Source: Erwinia tasmaniensis Et1/99 (lineage in GTDB: Bacteria > Pseudomonadota > Gammaproteobacteria > Enterobacterales > Enterobacteriaceae). From it: a stretch of DNA of 64,000 nucleotides. Below the pieces are notes generated by a model that saw only the letters and a program-made list of their open reading frames with translations, did no database searches and was not told where the DNA came from. The stretch covers positions 1,860,001 to 1,924,000 of the forward strand of contig NC_010694.1 in the NCBI RefSeq assembly GCF_000026185.1. Direction: 5' to 3'. Position 1 is the stretch's first letter, and the number at the start of each line of letters is the position of its first letter. This document shows, one piece after another, positions 28,453-37,786 of this stretch. The translations under genes were made by a program, and so were the position numbers.

Positions 28453-29004
28453 ATGAAGACACTGAGTGAAGCCAGGCTGCGCACGTTAGTACTGCTGGAG
28501 CAGGCAGGGATTATTCTGACCGAAGCGGAAAAAAAACGTATAGAAATCGCGACATTTGGCCTGGCGGATTATCCGGTTTCTGGCCTACAGCTGCTGACCT
28601 ATATCAACGCGCCCGGTTACTGCGCAAAAGAGCTGGTGCTGTTCCCACGGCAAACCTGCCCGGAACATTTGCACCCGCCATTTGCCGATTCTTCAGGTAA
28701 ACAGGAGACGTTTCGTTGCCGCTGGGGGGAGGTGTATTTATTTGTTGACGATGAAAGCTTGCCAGCCGATGACGTTGACGATAAGCCGGTCTGCTTCGTT
28801 CCTGAAGACGGAAATAAATGGTATACCTGTCACCGCCATATCCTGCTGCGACCGGGCTATCAATACACCATTGCACCCAATACCCGTCACTGGTTTCAGG
28901 CCGGTGAGCGCGGTGCCGTCGTTTCAGAATTTTCTTCAACAAGCCGCGATGAGCTGGATATTTTTACCGATCCGCGCGTCGATCGCTTAGCGGGAATAAC
29001 CTGA
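28453..29004 (+). CDS. D-lyxose isomerase (cupin, DUF1498 family)
   Basis: A 183-residue cupin matching the D-lyxose ketol-isomerase family. Expected metal ligands are His72 and His74 (CPEHLHPP), Glu85 (KQETF) and His146 (NTRHWF), in the right order and spacing. The enzyme interconverts D-lyxose and D-xylulose with Mn2+, in the cytosol. It is divergent from the transporter operon and is followed by the regulator gene, so D-lyxose uptake and use is a sensible reading of the locus. Confidence 0.88.
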   Translation: MKTLSEARLRTLVLLEQAGIILTEAEKKRIEIATFGLADYPVSGLQLLTYINAPGYCAKELVLFPRQTCPEHLHPPFADSSGKQETFRCRWGEVYLFVDDESLPADDVDDKPVCFVPEDGNKWYTCHRHILLRPGYQYTIAPNTRHWFQAGERGAVVSEFSSTSRDELDIFTDPRVDRLAGIT

Positions 29005-29041
29005 ATTAACGATATAGTAAAACAACATAAATGATACTAAA

Positions 29042-29056
29042 ATGATTCAAAATCAT
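29042..29056. promoter_or_regulatory. Inverted repeat before the LacI-type regulator gene
   Basis: ATGATT-CAA-AATCAT is a perfect 6-bp inverted repeat with a 3-base centre, 23 bp before the regulator start. A nearby AATGATACT is also found (on the minus strand) beside the operator at 28255. It may be an autoregulatory operator, but the symmetry differs from the CG-centred palindrome. Confidence 0.4.
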
Positions 29057-29078
29057 CATAGGTGCTAAGGAGCTGCTT

Positions 29079-30080
29079 TTGGCTGTTATTCGGGGAGGGA
29101 AAGTGACGCTGGCAAGCGTCGCTGCTCAGGCGAACGTGAGTAAAATTACCGCATCACGCGCATTTTCACAGCCGGATAAAGTCCATCCGCAAACGCGACA
29201 ACGTATTCTTGAAACGGCGGAACACTTAGGCTACGTGGTTAACGTCGCCGCACGTAATCTCCGTGCAAAAACCAGCAAGACCATCGGCATTGTTAATCCA
29301 AATATGGCTAATCCCTATTTTGGTGGCCTGACGCGCCTGATGACGCTGGAAGCCGAAAAATTGGGCTACGACACGCTGGTCTTCGATTCCTATGAATCGC
29401 AGGAGGCGGAAAACCACATCATCGACAAACTGATTGGTTACAATGTTGACGCCATTATTTTGTCCGTGCTGTCAAACGATCGCCATTATCATCCCTCCTG
29501 GCTCAAGCGCCTGGAAACGCTGGGAATTCCGCTAGTGCTGGTCGATCGCGAACTGGATAATGCCCACTGTAGCGGGGTGTATATCGATAACCTTGATTGT
29601 GGTTTGCAGGCCGGGCGCTGGTTGCTGCAACAGCAGGCGCAGCGGATCGTGGTGGTTTCTGGTCCGGAAAACTCCAGCGTCGCACGTGACAGGGTCACCG
29701 GGCTACAGGCGGCGTTACAGGGGAGGGTGGCGACATTTGAAATACTGCACGCCGATTTCTTTATGGACGTCGCGTGGCAAGAGACCCGCCGCTGGCTGGC
29801 CCATCACCGCGCGCCGGACTTCTTTGTTGGCTGTAATAATCAGATTTCGCTGGGGATCGTTAAAGCCTGCATCGAACATAAATTACAGTTAATGAAAGAT
29901 GTGTCGCTGTTCAGCATTGACGACGTCCCTCACGCCGAAATTTATGGATTCGAGTTTCCCTGCATCTGGCATGACCTGCAGGAAATCGCGTGGCAGGCGC
30001 TTAATCTGGCCGTGCGCCGCGCTAACGATCCTGATAGCAAACCGGGAAAGGTGGTAGTTCGGGGGAAACTGGTCGCCTGA
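29079..30080 (+). CDS. LacI/GntR-family transcriptional regulator of the pentose locus
   Basis: A 333-residue regulator. It starts with TTG at 29079, supported by AAGGAG 6 bases upstream. The N-terminal helix-turn-helix (VTLASVAAQANVSKITASRAFS) and hinge helix (NVAARNLRAK) are typical, with a periplasmic-binding-type sugar domain following (KTIGIVNPNMANPYF). It lies downstream of the lyxose isomerase gene. Most likely it represses both arms of this locus and is released by D-lyxose, D-xylulose or a pentitol; the ligand is inferred. Confidence 0.88.
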   Translation: MAVIRGGKVTLASVAAQANVSKITASRAFSQPDKVHPQTRQRILETAEHLGYVVNVAARNLRAKTSKTIGIVNPNMANPYFGGLTRLMTLEAEKLGYDTLVFDSYESQEAENHIIDKLIGYNVDAIILSVLSNDRHYHPSWLKRLETLGIPLVLVDRELDNAHCSGVYIDNLDCGLQAGRWLLQQQAQRIVVVSGPENSSVARDRVTGLQAALQGRVATFEILHADFFMDVAWQETRRWLAHHRAPDFFVGCNNQISLGIVKACIEHKLQLMKDVSLFSIDDVPHAEIYGFEFPCIWHDLQEIAWQALNLAVRRANDPDSKPGKVVVRGKLVA

Positions 30081-30139
30081 TTGTTGGCATGACAGGTTTA
30101 TCGGATGCTGCCAGATTGGTGAGCAATTAACCGTCATCA

Positions 30140-30168
30140 CAGGAGCTAAACGTCATATTTAGCTCCTG
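30140..30168. terminator. Hairpin between the regulator gene and azoR
   Basis: A perfect 11-bp stem (CAGGAGCTAAA 30140-30150 and TTTAGCTCCTG 30158-30168) with a 7-base loop between convergent genes. Neither side has a long T-run, but the stem is long enough to act both ways. Confidence 0.7.
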
Positions 30169-30183
30169 TCAGCGGCGCTAGCC

Positions 30184-30807
<624 letters not shown>

Positions 30808-31022
30808 TCATACGGAATATTCCGCTCGATGCAGAACACTTTACGGATAATTGAGCGCCAGTGTAAGTGCGAGTTTTCGATAACTATGTTCGAAAAGTTT
30901 GAATAACTTCTCGCTGCGCATTTAAAACGCTAAGTGCCTGTCTGTGTTACACTACGTACCATTCTTACCCCCTGATTAATCCCTGTTGCCCTTGCAGGCG
31001 CAACGAAGCGAGCACTATTACC

Positions 31023-34000
31023 ATGTCTGACACCTCACAATCTATCCTCACAGCGCTGTATTCCCGGTTGGATGCGCTGATGCTGCGTGACCGCCAGCGT
31101 CTGCTACGCCGCCTGCAGGGTGCCAAAAAGATCAGAAGCTCAACGCTACCGGAAGCGCTGGTAGCAGAGCTGAGCGCCGAAATCACCGTTGCCGAACAGC
31201 GGATAGCCGCACGGCGGGCGGCGACCCCGACGATACGCTATCCGGAAAATTTACCGGTCAGCCAAAAGAAGCAGGAGATAGCCGATGCCATCAGCGCCAA
31301 TCAGGTGGTGATTGTTGCGGGTGAAACCGGCTCGGGCAAAACCACCCAGCTGCCGAAAATTTGTCTGGAGCTGGGGCGCGGTATTCGCGGGCTGATTGGC
31401 CACACGCAGCCGCGCCGGCTGGCCGCCCGTACCGTGGCGGAACGCATCGCCGCTGAACTGGAGATTTCGCTCGGCGGCAGCGTGGGCTACAAGGTGCGGT
31501 TTAACGACCGGGTGGGTGACACCACGCAGGTGAAGCTGATGACCGACGGTATCCTGCTGGCGGAAATTCAGCAGGATCGCCTGCTGATGCAGTATGACAC
31601 CATCATTATTGACGAAGCGCACGAACGCAGTCTGAACATTGATTTTATTCTCGGCTATCTGCGTGAGCTGCTGCCTAAGCGCCCCGACCTTAAGGTGATC
31701 ATTACCTCGGCCACCATCGATCCGCAGCGCTTCTCACGCCATTTCAACAATGCGCCGGTGATTGAAGTCTCGGGGCGTACCTATCCGGTAGAGGTGCGCT
31801 ACCGCCCGGTAGTGGAAGAGGCGGATGACGGCGATCGCGATCAGCTACAGGCGATATTTGATGCGGTTGATGAGCTGGGTCGCGAGAGCCGCGGTGATAT
31901 TCTGATCTTTATGAGCGGCGAGCGCGAAATACGCGACACCGCCGACGCGTTAAGTAAACGCGATCTGCCGCACACGGAAATACTGCCGTTATATGCCCGT
32001 CTGTCAAATGCCGAGCAGAACCGCGTTTTCCAGTCACATGCCGGGCGACGCATCGTGTTAGCGACCAACGTAGCGGAAACCTCATTGACGGTGCCGGGCA
32101 TAAAATATGTTATTGACCCCGGCACGGCGCGTATCAGCCGCTACAGTTTCCGCACCAAAGTGCAGCGTCTGCCGATTGAAGCGATTTCCCAGGCATCCGC
32201 CAACCAGCGTAAAGGGCGCTGCGGCCGCGTTTCCGAAGGCATTTGTATTCGCCTGTATGCGGAAGATGATTTCCTTAGTCGTCCGGCCTTTACCGACCCG
32301 GAAATTCTGCGTACTAACCTGGCATCGGTGATCCTGCAAATGACCGCGCTGGGCCTCGGCGATATCTCGGCCTTTCCGTTCGTCGAAGCGCCGGATCGGC
32401 GCAATATTCAGGATGGCGTTCGCCTGCTGGAGGAGCTGGGGGCAATTACCCTTGCGGATAATCAGCACTATCGCCTGACGCCTTCCGGGCGGGCGCTGGC
32501 TCAGCTGCCTGTCGATCCGCGTCTGGCAAAAATGGTGTTGGAAGCGCAGAAGTACGGCTGCGTGCGTGAAGTGATGATCATTACCGCCGCGCTGTCGATT
32601 CAGGACCCGCGTGAGCGTCCTGCCGACAAAAAGCAGGCATCGGACGAGAAGCATCAGCGGTTCGCCGATAAAGATTCTGACTTTATCGCTTTCGTTAATC
32701 TTTGGAACTGGCTGCAAGAGCAGCAAAAGGCGCTATCATCCAGCCAGTTCCGCCGCCAGTGTAAAACGGACTATCTCAACTATCTGCGCGTGCGCGAGTG
32801 GCAGGATATCTATACCCAGCTGCGTCAGGTGGTGCGTGAGCTGGGGCTGCCGGTGAATACTGAACCGGCAGAGCTGCGGGAGATCCATACCGCACTGCTC
32901 ACCGGGCTGCTGTCGCATATCGGCCAGAAGGACAGCGACAAACAGGAATTCACCGGGGCGCGCAACGCCCGTTTCGCCATTTTTCCCGGCTCCGGGCTGT
33001 TTAAGAAGCCGCCAAAGTGGACGATGGTGGCAGAACTGGTGGAAACCAGCCGTCTTTGGGGACGCATCGCCGCACGCATTGAACCAGAATGGATCGAGCC
33101 TGTTGCACAACACCTGATAAAACGCAGCTACAGTGAACCGCACTGGGAGAAAGCGCAGGGCGCGGTGATGGCCAGTGAAAAAGTCACGCTGTACGGTCTA
33201 CCGATTGTGGCTGCGCGTAAAGTGAACTATGCCCCGATCGATCCGGTGCTGTCGCGTGAGCTGTTTATCCGTCATGCTCTGGTGGAGGGCGACTGGCAGA
33301 CGCGGCACGCCTTCTTTAAAGCGAACCTCAAGCTGCGCGCCGAGGTTGAGGAACTGGAACATAAATCGCGTCGCCGCGATATTCTGGTGGACGATGAAAC
33401 GCTGTTTGCTTTCTATGACCAGCGCATCTCTCATGAGGTGGTCTCCGCGCGTCATTTTGACAACTGGTGGAAAGTCGTCAGCCGCGATGAGCCGGATCGC
33501 CTGAACTTTGCTAAAGAGATGCTGATCAAGCAGGGCGCAGATAAAGTCAGCCAACTGGACTATCCGAACTTTTGGCATCAGGGCAACATCAAGCTGCGTT
33601 TAAGCTATCAGTTTGAGCCGGGTGCGGATGCCGATGGCGTGACGGTATTTATCCCGCTACCCGTGCTGAATCAGGTAGAGGAGAGTGGTTTTGAGTGGCA
33701 AATTCCAGGCGTGCGCCGCGAGCTGGTGATTGCCTTAATCAAATCGCTGCCGAAGCCGTTACGCCGTAACTTTGTCCCCGCTCCCAACTATGCCGATGCG
33801 GTTCTCGCTCGGGTGACGGCGCTTGACGCGCCGCTGCTGGATTCGCTGGAGCGGGAGTTTCGCCGTATGTCGGGCGTTACGCTGGAACGCGAGTCCTGGC
33901 AGTGGGATCAGGTGCCCGATCATCTCAAAATCACCTTCCGCATTGTCGATGAACATAACCGCAGGCTGGCAGAAGGCAAAGACCTGGCCGCGTTAAAAGT

Positions 34001-34922
34001 GCAGCTCAAGGGCAAAGTGCAGGAAACGCTGTCGCATGTGGCGGATGACGGTCTGGAACAGCGCGGCCTGCATATCTGGAGCTTTGGCGACTTGCCCGAC
34101 CATTTCGAGCAAAAGCGCGGCAGCTACCGTGTAAAAGCCTGGCCCGCACTGGTTGATGAAAAAGACAGCGTGGCGATCCGTCTGTTCGATTCACAGCATG
34201 AGCAACAGAAGGCCATGTGGCGCGGCCAGCGGCGTCTGCTGCTGCTGAATATCCCGTCGCCGATTAAGTATCTGCACGAGAAACTGCCGAATAAAGCCAA
34301 GCTGGGGCTTTACTTCAATCCCTACGGCAAGGTGCTGGACCTGATCGATGACTGTATCGCCTGTGGGGTCGACAGGTTGATAGCCGAGTTCGGAGGTCCC
34401 ACTTGGCAGCAGCAGGGCTTCGAGCAGCTCCACGACAAGGTACGCGCGGATCTCAATGAAGCGGTGGTGGATATTGCGAAAAAGGTCGAGCAGATCCTCA
34501 CCGCTGTGTTCAATATCAACAAACGGCTGAAGGGGCGCGTCGACATGACGATGGCGCTGGCGCTATCAGATATCAAAGCGCAAATGGGCGGGCTGGTGTA
34601 TCGCGGTTTCGTTACGGGCAATGGCTGGAAGCGACTGGGGGATACGCTGCGTTATTTACAGGCCATCGAACGTCGCCTGGAAAAGGTGGCGGTCGATCCT
34701 CACAGCGATCGCGCCCGCATGCTGAAAGTGGAGTCCGTGCAGCAGGCCTGGAACACCTGGTTAAACAAGCTGCCGCCGCAGCGCAAGGATGACGATGAGG
34801 TACAGGCAATCCGCTGGATGATAGAGGAGCTGCGCGTCAGCCTGTTTGCTCAACAGCTGGGAACGCCGTACCCGATTTCGGAAAAACGTATTCTACAGGC
34901 GATGGAGCAGATCCCGATGTAG
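31023..34922 (+). CDS. hrpA: HrpA, ATP-dependent DEAH-box RNA helicase
   Basis: A 1299-residue protein (E. coli HrpA 1300). Walker A GETGSGKT at 100-107, DEAH box at 197-200, SAT motif in ITSATIDPQRF and motif VI QRKGRCGR are present. They are followed by the winged-helix, ratchet and OB-fold regions and the long HrpA-specific C-terminal domain. HrpA resolves stalled, collided ribosomes and processes fimbrial mRNA in E. coli. The ribosome site is weak. It is a single gene bounded by hairpins. Confidence 0.97.
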   Translation: MSDTSQSILTALYSRLDALMLRDRQRLLRRLQGAKKIRSSTLPEALVAELSAEITVAEQRIAARRAATPTIRYPENLPVSQKKQEIADAISANQVVIVAGETGSGKTTQLPKICLELGRGIRGLIGHTQPRRLAARTVAERIAAELEISLGGSVGYKVRFNDRVGDTTQVKLMTDGILLAEIQQDRLLMQYDTIIIDEAHERSLNIDFILGYLRELLPKRPDLKVIITSATIDPQRFSRHFNNAPVIEVSGRTYPVEVRYRPVVEEADDGDRDQLQAIFDAVDELGRESRGDILIFMSGEREIRDTADALSKRDLPHTEILPLYARLSNAEQNRVFQSHAGRRIVLATNVAETSLTVPGIKYVIDPGTARISRYSFRTKVQRLPIEAISQASANQRKGRCGRVSEGICIRLYAEDDFLSRPAFTDPEILRTNLASVILQMTALGLGDISAFPFVEAPDRRNIQDGVRLLEELGAITLADNQHYRLTPSGRALAQLPVDPRLAKMVLEAQKYGCVREVMIITAALSIQDPRERPADKKQASDEKHQRFADKDSDFIAFVNLWNWLQEQQKALSSSQFRRQCKTDYLNYLRVREWQDIYTQLRQVVRELGLPVNTEPAELREIHTALLTGLLSHIGQKDSDKQEFTGARNARFAIFPGSGLFKKPPKWTMVAELVETSRLWGRIAARIEPEWIEPVAQHLIKRSYSEPHWEKAQGAVMASEKVTLYGLPIVAARKVNYAPIDPVLSRELFIRHALVEGDWQTRHAFFKANLKLRAEVEELEHKSRRRDILVDDETLFAFYDQRISHEVVSARHFDNWWKVVSRDEPDRLNFAKEMLIKQGADKVSQLDYPNFWHQGNIKLRLSYQFEPGADADGVTVFIPLPVLNQVEESGFEWQIPGVRRELVIALIKSLPKPLRRNFVPAPNYADAVLARVTALDAPLLDSLEREFRRMSGVTLERESWQWDQVPDHLKITFRIVDEHNRRLAEGKDLAALKVQLKGKVQETLSHVADDGLEQRGLHIWSFGDLPDHFEQKRGSYRVKAWPALVDEKDSVAIRLFDSQHEQQKAMWRGQRRLLLLNIPSPIKYLHEKLPNKAKLGLYFNPYGKVLDLIDDCIACGVDRLIAEFGGPTWQQQGFEQLHDKVRADLNEAVVDIAKKVEQILTAVFNINKRLKGRVDMTMALALSDIKAQMGGLVYRGFVTGNGWKRLGDTLRYLQAIERRLEKVAVDPHSDRARMLKVESVQQAWNTWLNKLPPQRKDDDEVQAIRWMIEELRVSLFAQQLGTPYPISEKRILQAMEQIPM

Positions 34923-34927
34923 TGCCC

Positions 34928-34951
34928 TTGCCAGCCCGTCAGGGCTGGCAA
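34928..34951. terminator. Hairpin between hrpA and amiD
   Basis: TTGCCAGCCC (34928-34937), loop GTCA, GGGCTGGCAA (34942-34951): a perfect 10-bp stem between convergent genes. Confidence 0.75.
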
Positions 34952-34965
34952 TCTCCATGTGCGTC

Positions 34966-35835
34966 TCAAAGCCCCGTGTCGTTTTCCTGACGCAACATTT
35001 TGTTGGCCGTACGATATTTCGCAACCAGCGCAGCAGCAATCGCTTCAGTTTCCGCATCGGCTGTGCCAGTGAAGTTGGTGGGTCGAAAATGCATCTGAAA
35101 CGCGCTGATAACCTTGCGTGTCTGGCTGTCGTCGATGCCGGTTTGCGGAATGGTGAAGCCGTAGCGGGCGAGATCGGCCTGAATTTTGCTGACGGAGCCC
35201 GCGGCATAAGCTGAGCGCCCGGCAAGATAATGCTGAACCAGATCGCTATCCGGCCAGGCCCCAATGCCCTGTTCTGCCAGCTGTTGCCACGGGAAAAGTG
35301 GGCCGGGATCAAACTTACGCCCTGGCGCTATGTCGCTATGGGCAACCACGTTATCCGGGGTGATGGCATAACGCTGAATAATGTCTTTCGCCAGGCTGGC
35401 AACCAGGCCGATCTGACGGTCATTCCAGGGATACCAGTGCCTTCCGCTGGGAGTATCGGTAAAGCCGGGATGAACAATTTCAATGCCGATCGAGCTGTCG
35501 TTGAGGTTGCTACGCCCATTCCAGTGACTGACTCCCGCGTGCCAGGCGCGCTTATCCTCTGCTACCAGTTGGTAGACGGTGTTTTGCCTCATCAAAGGAT
35601 CGGCCGCCGATGGCACAAGGTAATGAGCGCTTACGCCGCTTTGGGTCAATAAGCGCAGCGATTCGGCATCATCGGCAGCGGTATAGTGCAGAACCAGAAA
35701 GCGTACGCGCTCATTCTGACTTTCAGAGGGATACTGAGTATTAAGCCGATATTCAGTCGACAGGCCCGTTCGAGGGAGCGGGCTAGAACAGCCGGCGATG
35801 AAAAGAGCAAGGGCTGCCAGGGTGAGTTTTTTCAT
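34966..35835 (-). CDS. amiD: AmiD-like N-acetylmuramoyl-L-alanine amidase lipoprotein
   Basis: The ATG at 35835 has AAGGAAG upstream and starts a lipoprotein signal (MKKLTLAALALFIAGC); the product is 289 residues (E. coli AmiD 276). The amidase_2 domain shows zinc ligands in VLHYTAA, AHSDIAPG and the KFDPG motif. A C-terminal peptidoglycan-binding domain (about 215-270) follows. It cleaves MurNAc-L-Ala bonds of murein and anhydro-muropeptides at the outer membrane. This fits with the murein-recycling genes ycjG and mppA elsewhere in the window. Confidence 0.92.
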   Translation of the reverse strand: MKKLTLAALALFIAGCSSPLPRTGLSTEYRLNTQYPSESQNERVRFLVLHYTAADDAESLRLLTQSGVSAHYLVPSAADPLMRQNTVYQLVAEDKRAWHAGVSHWNGRSNLNDSSIGIEIVHPGFTDTPSGRHWYPWNDRQIGLVASLAKDIIQRYAITPDNVVAHSDIAPGRKFDPGPLFPWQQLAEQGIGAWPDSDLVQHYLAGRSAYAAGSVSKIQADLARYGFTIPQTGIDDSQTRKVISAFQMHFRPTNFTGTADAETEAIAAALVAKYRTANKMLRQENDTGL

Positions 35836-35924
35836 GACGTCTTCCTTGATTACTGTCAGGTCCGGCGACATTGTCATTCAATCGCCGGGCGCTGGGAATC
35901 CCTTTATTTACGATAAATATTCTG

Positions 35925-36728
35925 TTACTGCGCCAGCGCATCCAGGCTGTCACGGAAAGCGGTCACAGCAATCGCACGATTATCAGCAAGATAACGATCC
36001 TTGGCGGCAGGTGCCGAACTCTGCACGCCGATCAACTGCCATTCACCGTTGACCTTCAGCAGCAGTGGAGAACCACTGTCACCCGGCAGCGTATCGCACT
36101 GATGAGAAAGCACGGCTTTCTGCGCCCACCCGGTCACCAGGCAGTCACTGTGCGAATAAAGCGTATCTAGGTGATCTTCCGGATAGCCGGCTTGGGTGAT
36201 ACGACGCCCGGTTTCCTTCAAGGAGGAAGTTAGCGCCTGTCGCGAACCGGAAAACAGAGGCAGAGGAGTAATCCCTGAAGGGGGGTTGCGCAGTACAATC
36301 AGACCGAAATCATAAGGTGCTGCTGAAGAGGGCACTATCCAACCATCACCGTCCGCTTTTAATTTTTTGCCTAATGCCGGATCCACCCGCGCTTCGATAT
36401 CATGGATCTCATAACGCCAGCCTTTATCATTGGCGATAAAACGCAGTGCCACGGCTTTGTCCAGTTTACCCGGAGGGGAGAGCAGGCAGTGTCCTGCGGT
36501 CAGAGCGAGGTTAGGGGCGATCAGCGTGGCGCTGCAAAGATTGCCGCTGGCCGTCTCCAGTTGACCAATCGCATCCCAGGGCGCTTGAGCGGTATCGTTG
36601 ACCGGCTGACGATTGTCTTTACCAAAAAACAGCGTGGTTGTTTCTGCCTCATTGCGGGCATCATTATCGGCATGAGTATAAAATGAACAGGCAAGGCAAC
36701 CCATTAATAACACAGCGGTCAGGCGCAT
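35925..36728 (-). CDS. ydgD: YdgD-like exported trypsin-fold serine protease
   Basis: A 267-residue protein with a signal peptide ending YTHA. The chymotrypsin-fold catalytic triad is readable as His80 (LTAGHC), Asp140 ([10 protein letters not shown]) and Ser218 (GDSGSP). In E. coli ydgD lies next to asr and the same holds here. It is taken to be periplasmic; its substrate is unknown, though Asr is a basic periplasmic protein that is processed, which makes the pairing suggestive. Confidence 0.88.
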   Translation of the reverse strand: MRLTAVLLMGCLACSFYTHADNDARNEAETTTLFFGKDNRQPVNDTAQAPWDAIGQLETASGNLCSATLIAPNLALTAGHCLLSPPGKLDKAVALRFIANDKGWRYEIHDIEARVDPALGKKLKADGDGWIVPSSAAPYDFGLIVLRNPPSGITPLPLFSGSRQALTSSLKETGRRITQAGYPEDHLDTLYSHSDCLVTGWAQKAVLSHQCDTLPGDSGSPLLLKVNGEWQLIGVQSSAPAAKDRYLADNRAIAVTAFRDSLDALAQ

Positions 36729-36842
36729 ATTTTTCTCAGGCTAAAGGCGCGTTGGTATCAGTGATTAAGTTCGTGCAGTAACTATAGTCGCACGGCACTA
36801 AAAGTGGGAGATTAATTTGGAATATCAGTGCACTAGTCATGT

Positions 36843-36926
36843 TCACCAATAAAAACTGGCGGCGATTATCCCACAGGCAATCATGACAACCAGAATGATT
36901 TCGAATAAATAGCGACGTACCATCAT
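36843..36926 (-). CDS. ydgU: YdgU, tiny inner-membrane protein of 27 residues
   Basis: The frame MMVRRYLFEIILVVMIACG and a short tail (IIAASFYW) is preceded by AAGGAG with 6-base spacing. It encodes one membrane helix after a basic N-terminus. It resembles E. coli YdgU (27 residues, also R-Y-x-F-E-x-I-L then a hydrophobic helix ending FY), which lies directly downstream of asr, as here. It is reached by readthrough of the asr terminator, whose T-run ends right at the YdgU ribosome site. Function is unknown. Confidence 0.85.
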   Translation of the reverse strand: MMVRRYLFEIILVVMIACGIIAASFYW

Positions 36927-36943
36927 CCGAAACTCCTTAAAAA

Positions 36944-36966
36944 AACACCCGGCATAACCGGGTGTT
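36944..36966 (-). terminator. Terminator/attenuator between asr and ydgU
   Basis: On the minus strand AACACCCGG, loop TTATG, CCGGGTGTT is followed by TTTTT and then the AAGGAG of ydgU. It should stop most asr transcripts and let some through to ydgU. Confidence 0.88.
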
Positions 36967-37012
36967 GTGTTAACTGTTTTGCGTGGGGTGTCTGATACCC
37001 CGACCGTAGAAA

Positions 37013-37486
37013 TTACGCTTTAGGGGCGGTTTTCTTTACAGCTTTATGATGTTTTTTAGCAGCCTGAGCTTTCTGCGCTACTGGCTTAGCCACTTTATGG
37101 TGTTTTTTAGCAGCCTGCGCTTTCTGCGCTACTGGCTTAGCCACTTTATGGTGTTTTTTAGCAGCCTGCGCTTTCTGCGCTACTGGCTTAGCCACTTTGT
37201 GGTGTTTTTTAGCGGCCTGCGCCTTCTGGGCTGCTGGCTTAGCGGCCTTGTGGTGTTTTTTAGCCGCCTGGGCTTTTTGTTCAGCGGCTTTCTTATGCTT
37301 CTTCACATGCTTGGCAGGTGCTTTAGCTGGCGCAGCAGCGGCGGCAGGCGCTGTTGCAGTGGTAGCAGGTGCTGTTGCAGTGGTAGCAGGTGCTGTTGCG
37401 GCTGGTGCAGCGGCGGTTTCAGCAGCGAAGGCAACTGAAGACAGACCCATTGTTGCGGCAACGACCAGAGCTAATAATTTTTTCAT
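37013..37486 (-). CDS. asr: Asr, acid shock protein precursor
   Basis: A 157-residue exported protein: signal peptide ending AFAAE, an Ala/Thr/Pro-rich segment with 7-residue repeats (TATAPAT), then a very basic Lys/His/Ala region. Five 17-residue repeats of the type [17 protein letters not shown] span residues 70-154. E. coli Asr is 102 residues with fewer repeats. Asr is strongly induced by acid and acts in the periplasm, where its basic, intrinsically disordered chain is thought to protect other proteins. An RstA-box-like site lies about 110 bp upstream. Confidence 0.95.
   Translation of the reverse strand: MKKLLALVVAATMGLSSVAFAAETAAAPAATAPATTATAPATTATAPAAAAAPAKAPAKHVKKHKKAAEQKAQAAKKHHKAAKPAAQKAQAAKKHHKVAKPVAQKAQAAKKHHKVAKPVAQKAQAAKKHHKVAKPVAQKAQAAKKHHKAVKKTAPKA
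37025..37279 (-). repeat. Five tandem 51-bp repeats inside asr
   Basis: The units encode the 17-residue basic repeat of Asr. The three central copies are almost identical in DNA, and the outer two differ at several bases. The near identity suggests recent duplication and likely length variation between strains. Confidence 0.9.
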
Positions 37487-37786
37487 TGTAAAACCCTCAA
37501 GTGTTTTAGTTCATCTGTCAGCCCACTGCGGGGCCGGTGAAAAGACTATATGTGAATGAAAGAAGGCTTTCCGTGAGTGTTTGGTATCGGCGTGTAACCG
37601 TTTGTACAAAGAGGGAGGGGCAGTGACGCTGGCGTTCTGTTACAGGAGCGACGGTAACAACTTTGTGAACCGGGTTATGCGGTCTGTTCAACAGGCTCAT
37701 TGTGTGCGGAGAGGCATCATGCCAGCCTGACCAGCAGCCGAGACTCATTCAGACATCTCAACTGCCTGTCCGGCCAGAAGAGGGGA
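37487..37786. promoter_or_regulatory. asr upstream region
   Basis: This 300-bp stretch separates asr from the carboxypeptidase 3' end. It contains the RstA-box-like site (37593-37606) and an inverted repeat TGTTAC-N10-GTAACA at 37638-37659. No gene is supported in it. A clear sigma-70 pair was not identified. Confidence 0.5.
37593..37606 (-). promoter_or_regulatory. RstA-box-like site upstream of asr
   Basis: On the minus strand the site reads TACAAACGGTTACA, matching the E. coli RstA consensus TACATnTnGTTACA at 10 of 12 defined positions. It lies 107-120 bp before the asr start. In E. coli asr is a direct RstA target, and rstA is 3 kb away in this window. Confidence 0.6.

Noticed and set aside
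37046..37559. Long plus-strand frames rich in Phe/Trp/Leu repeats
   Set aside because: They are mirror images of the asr repeats on the other strand.
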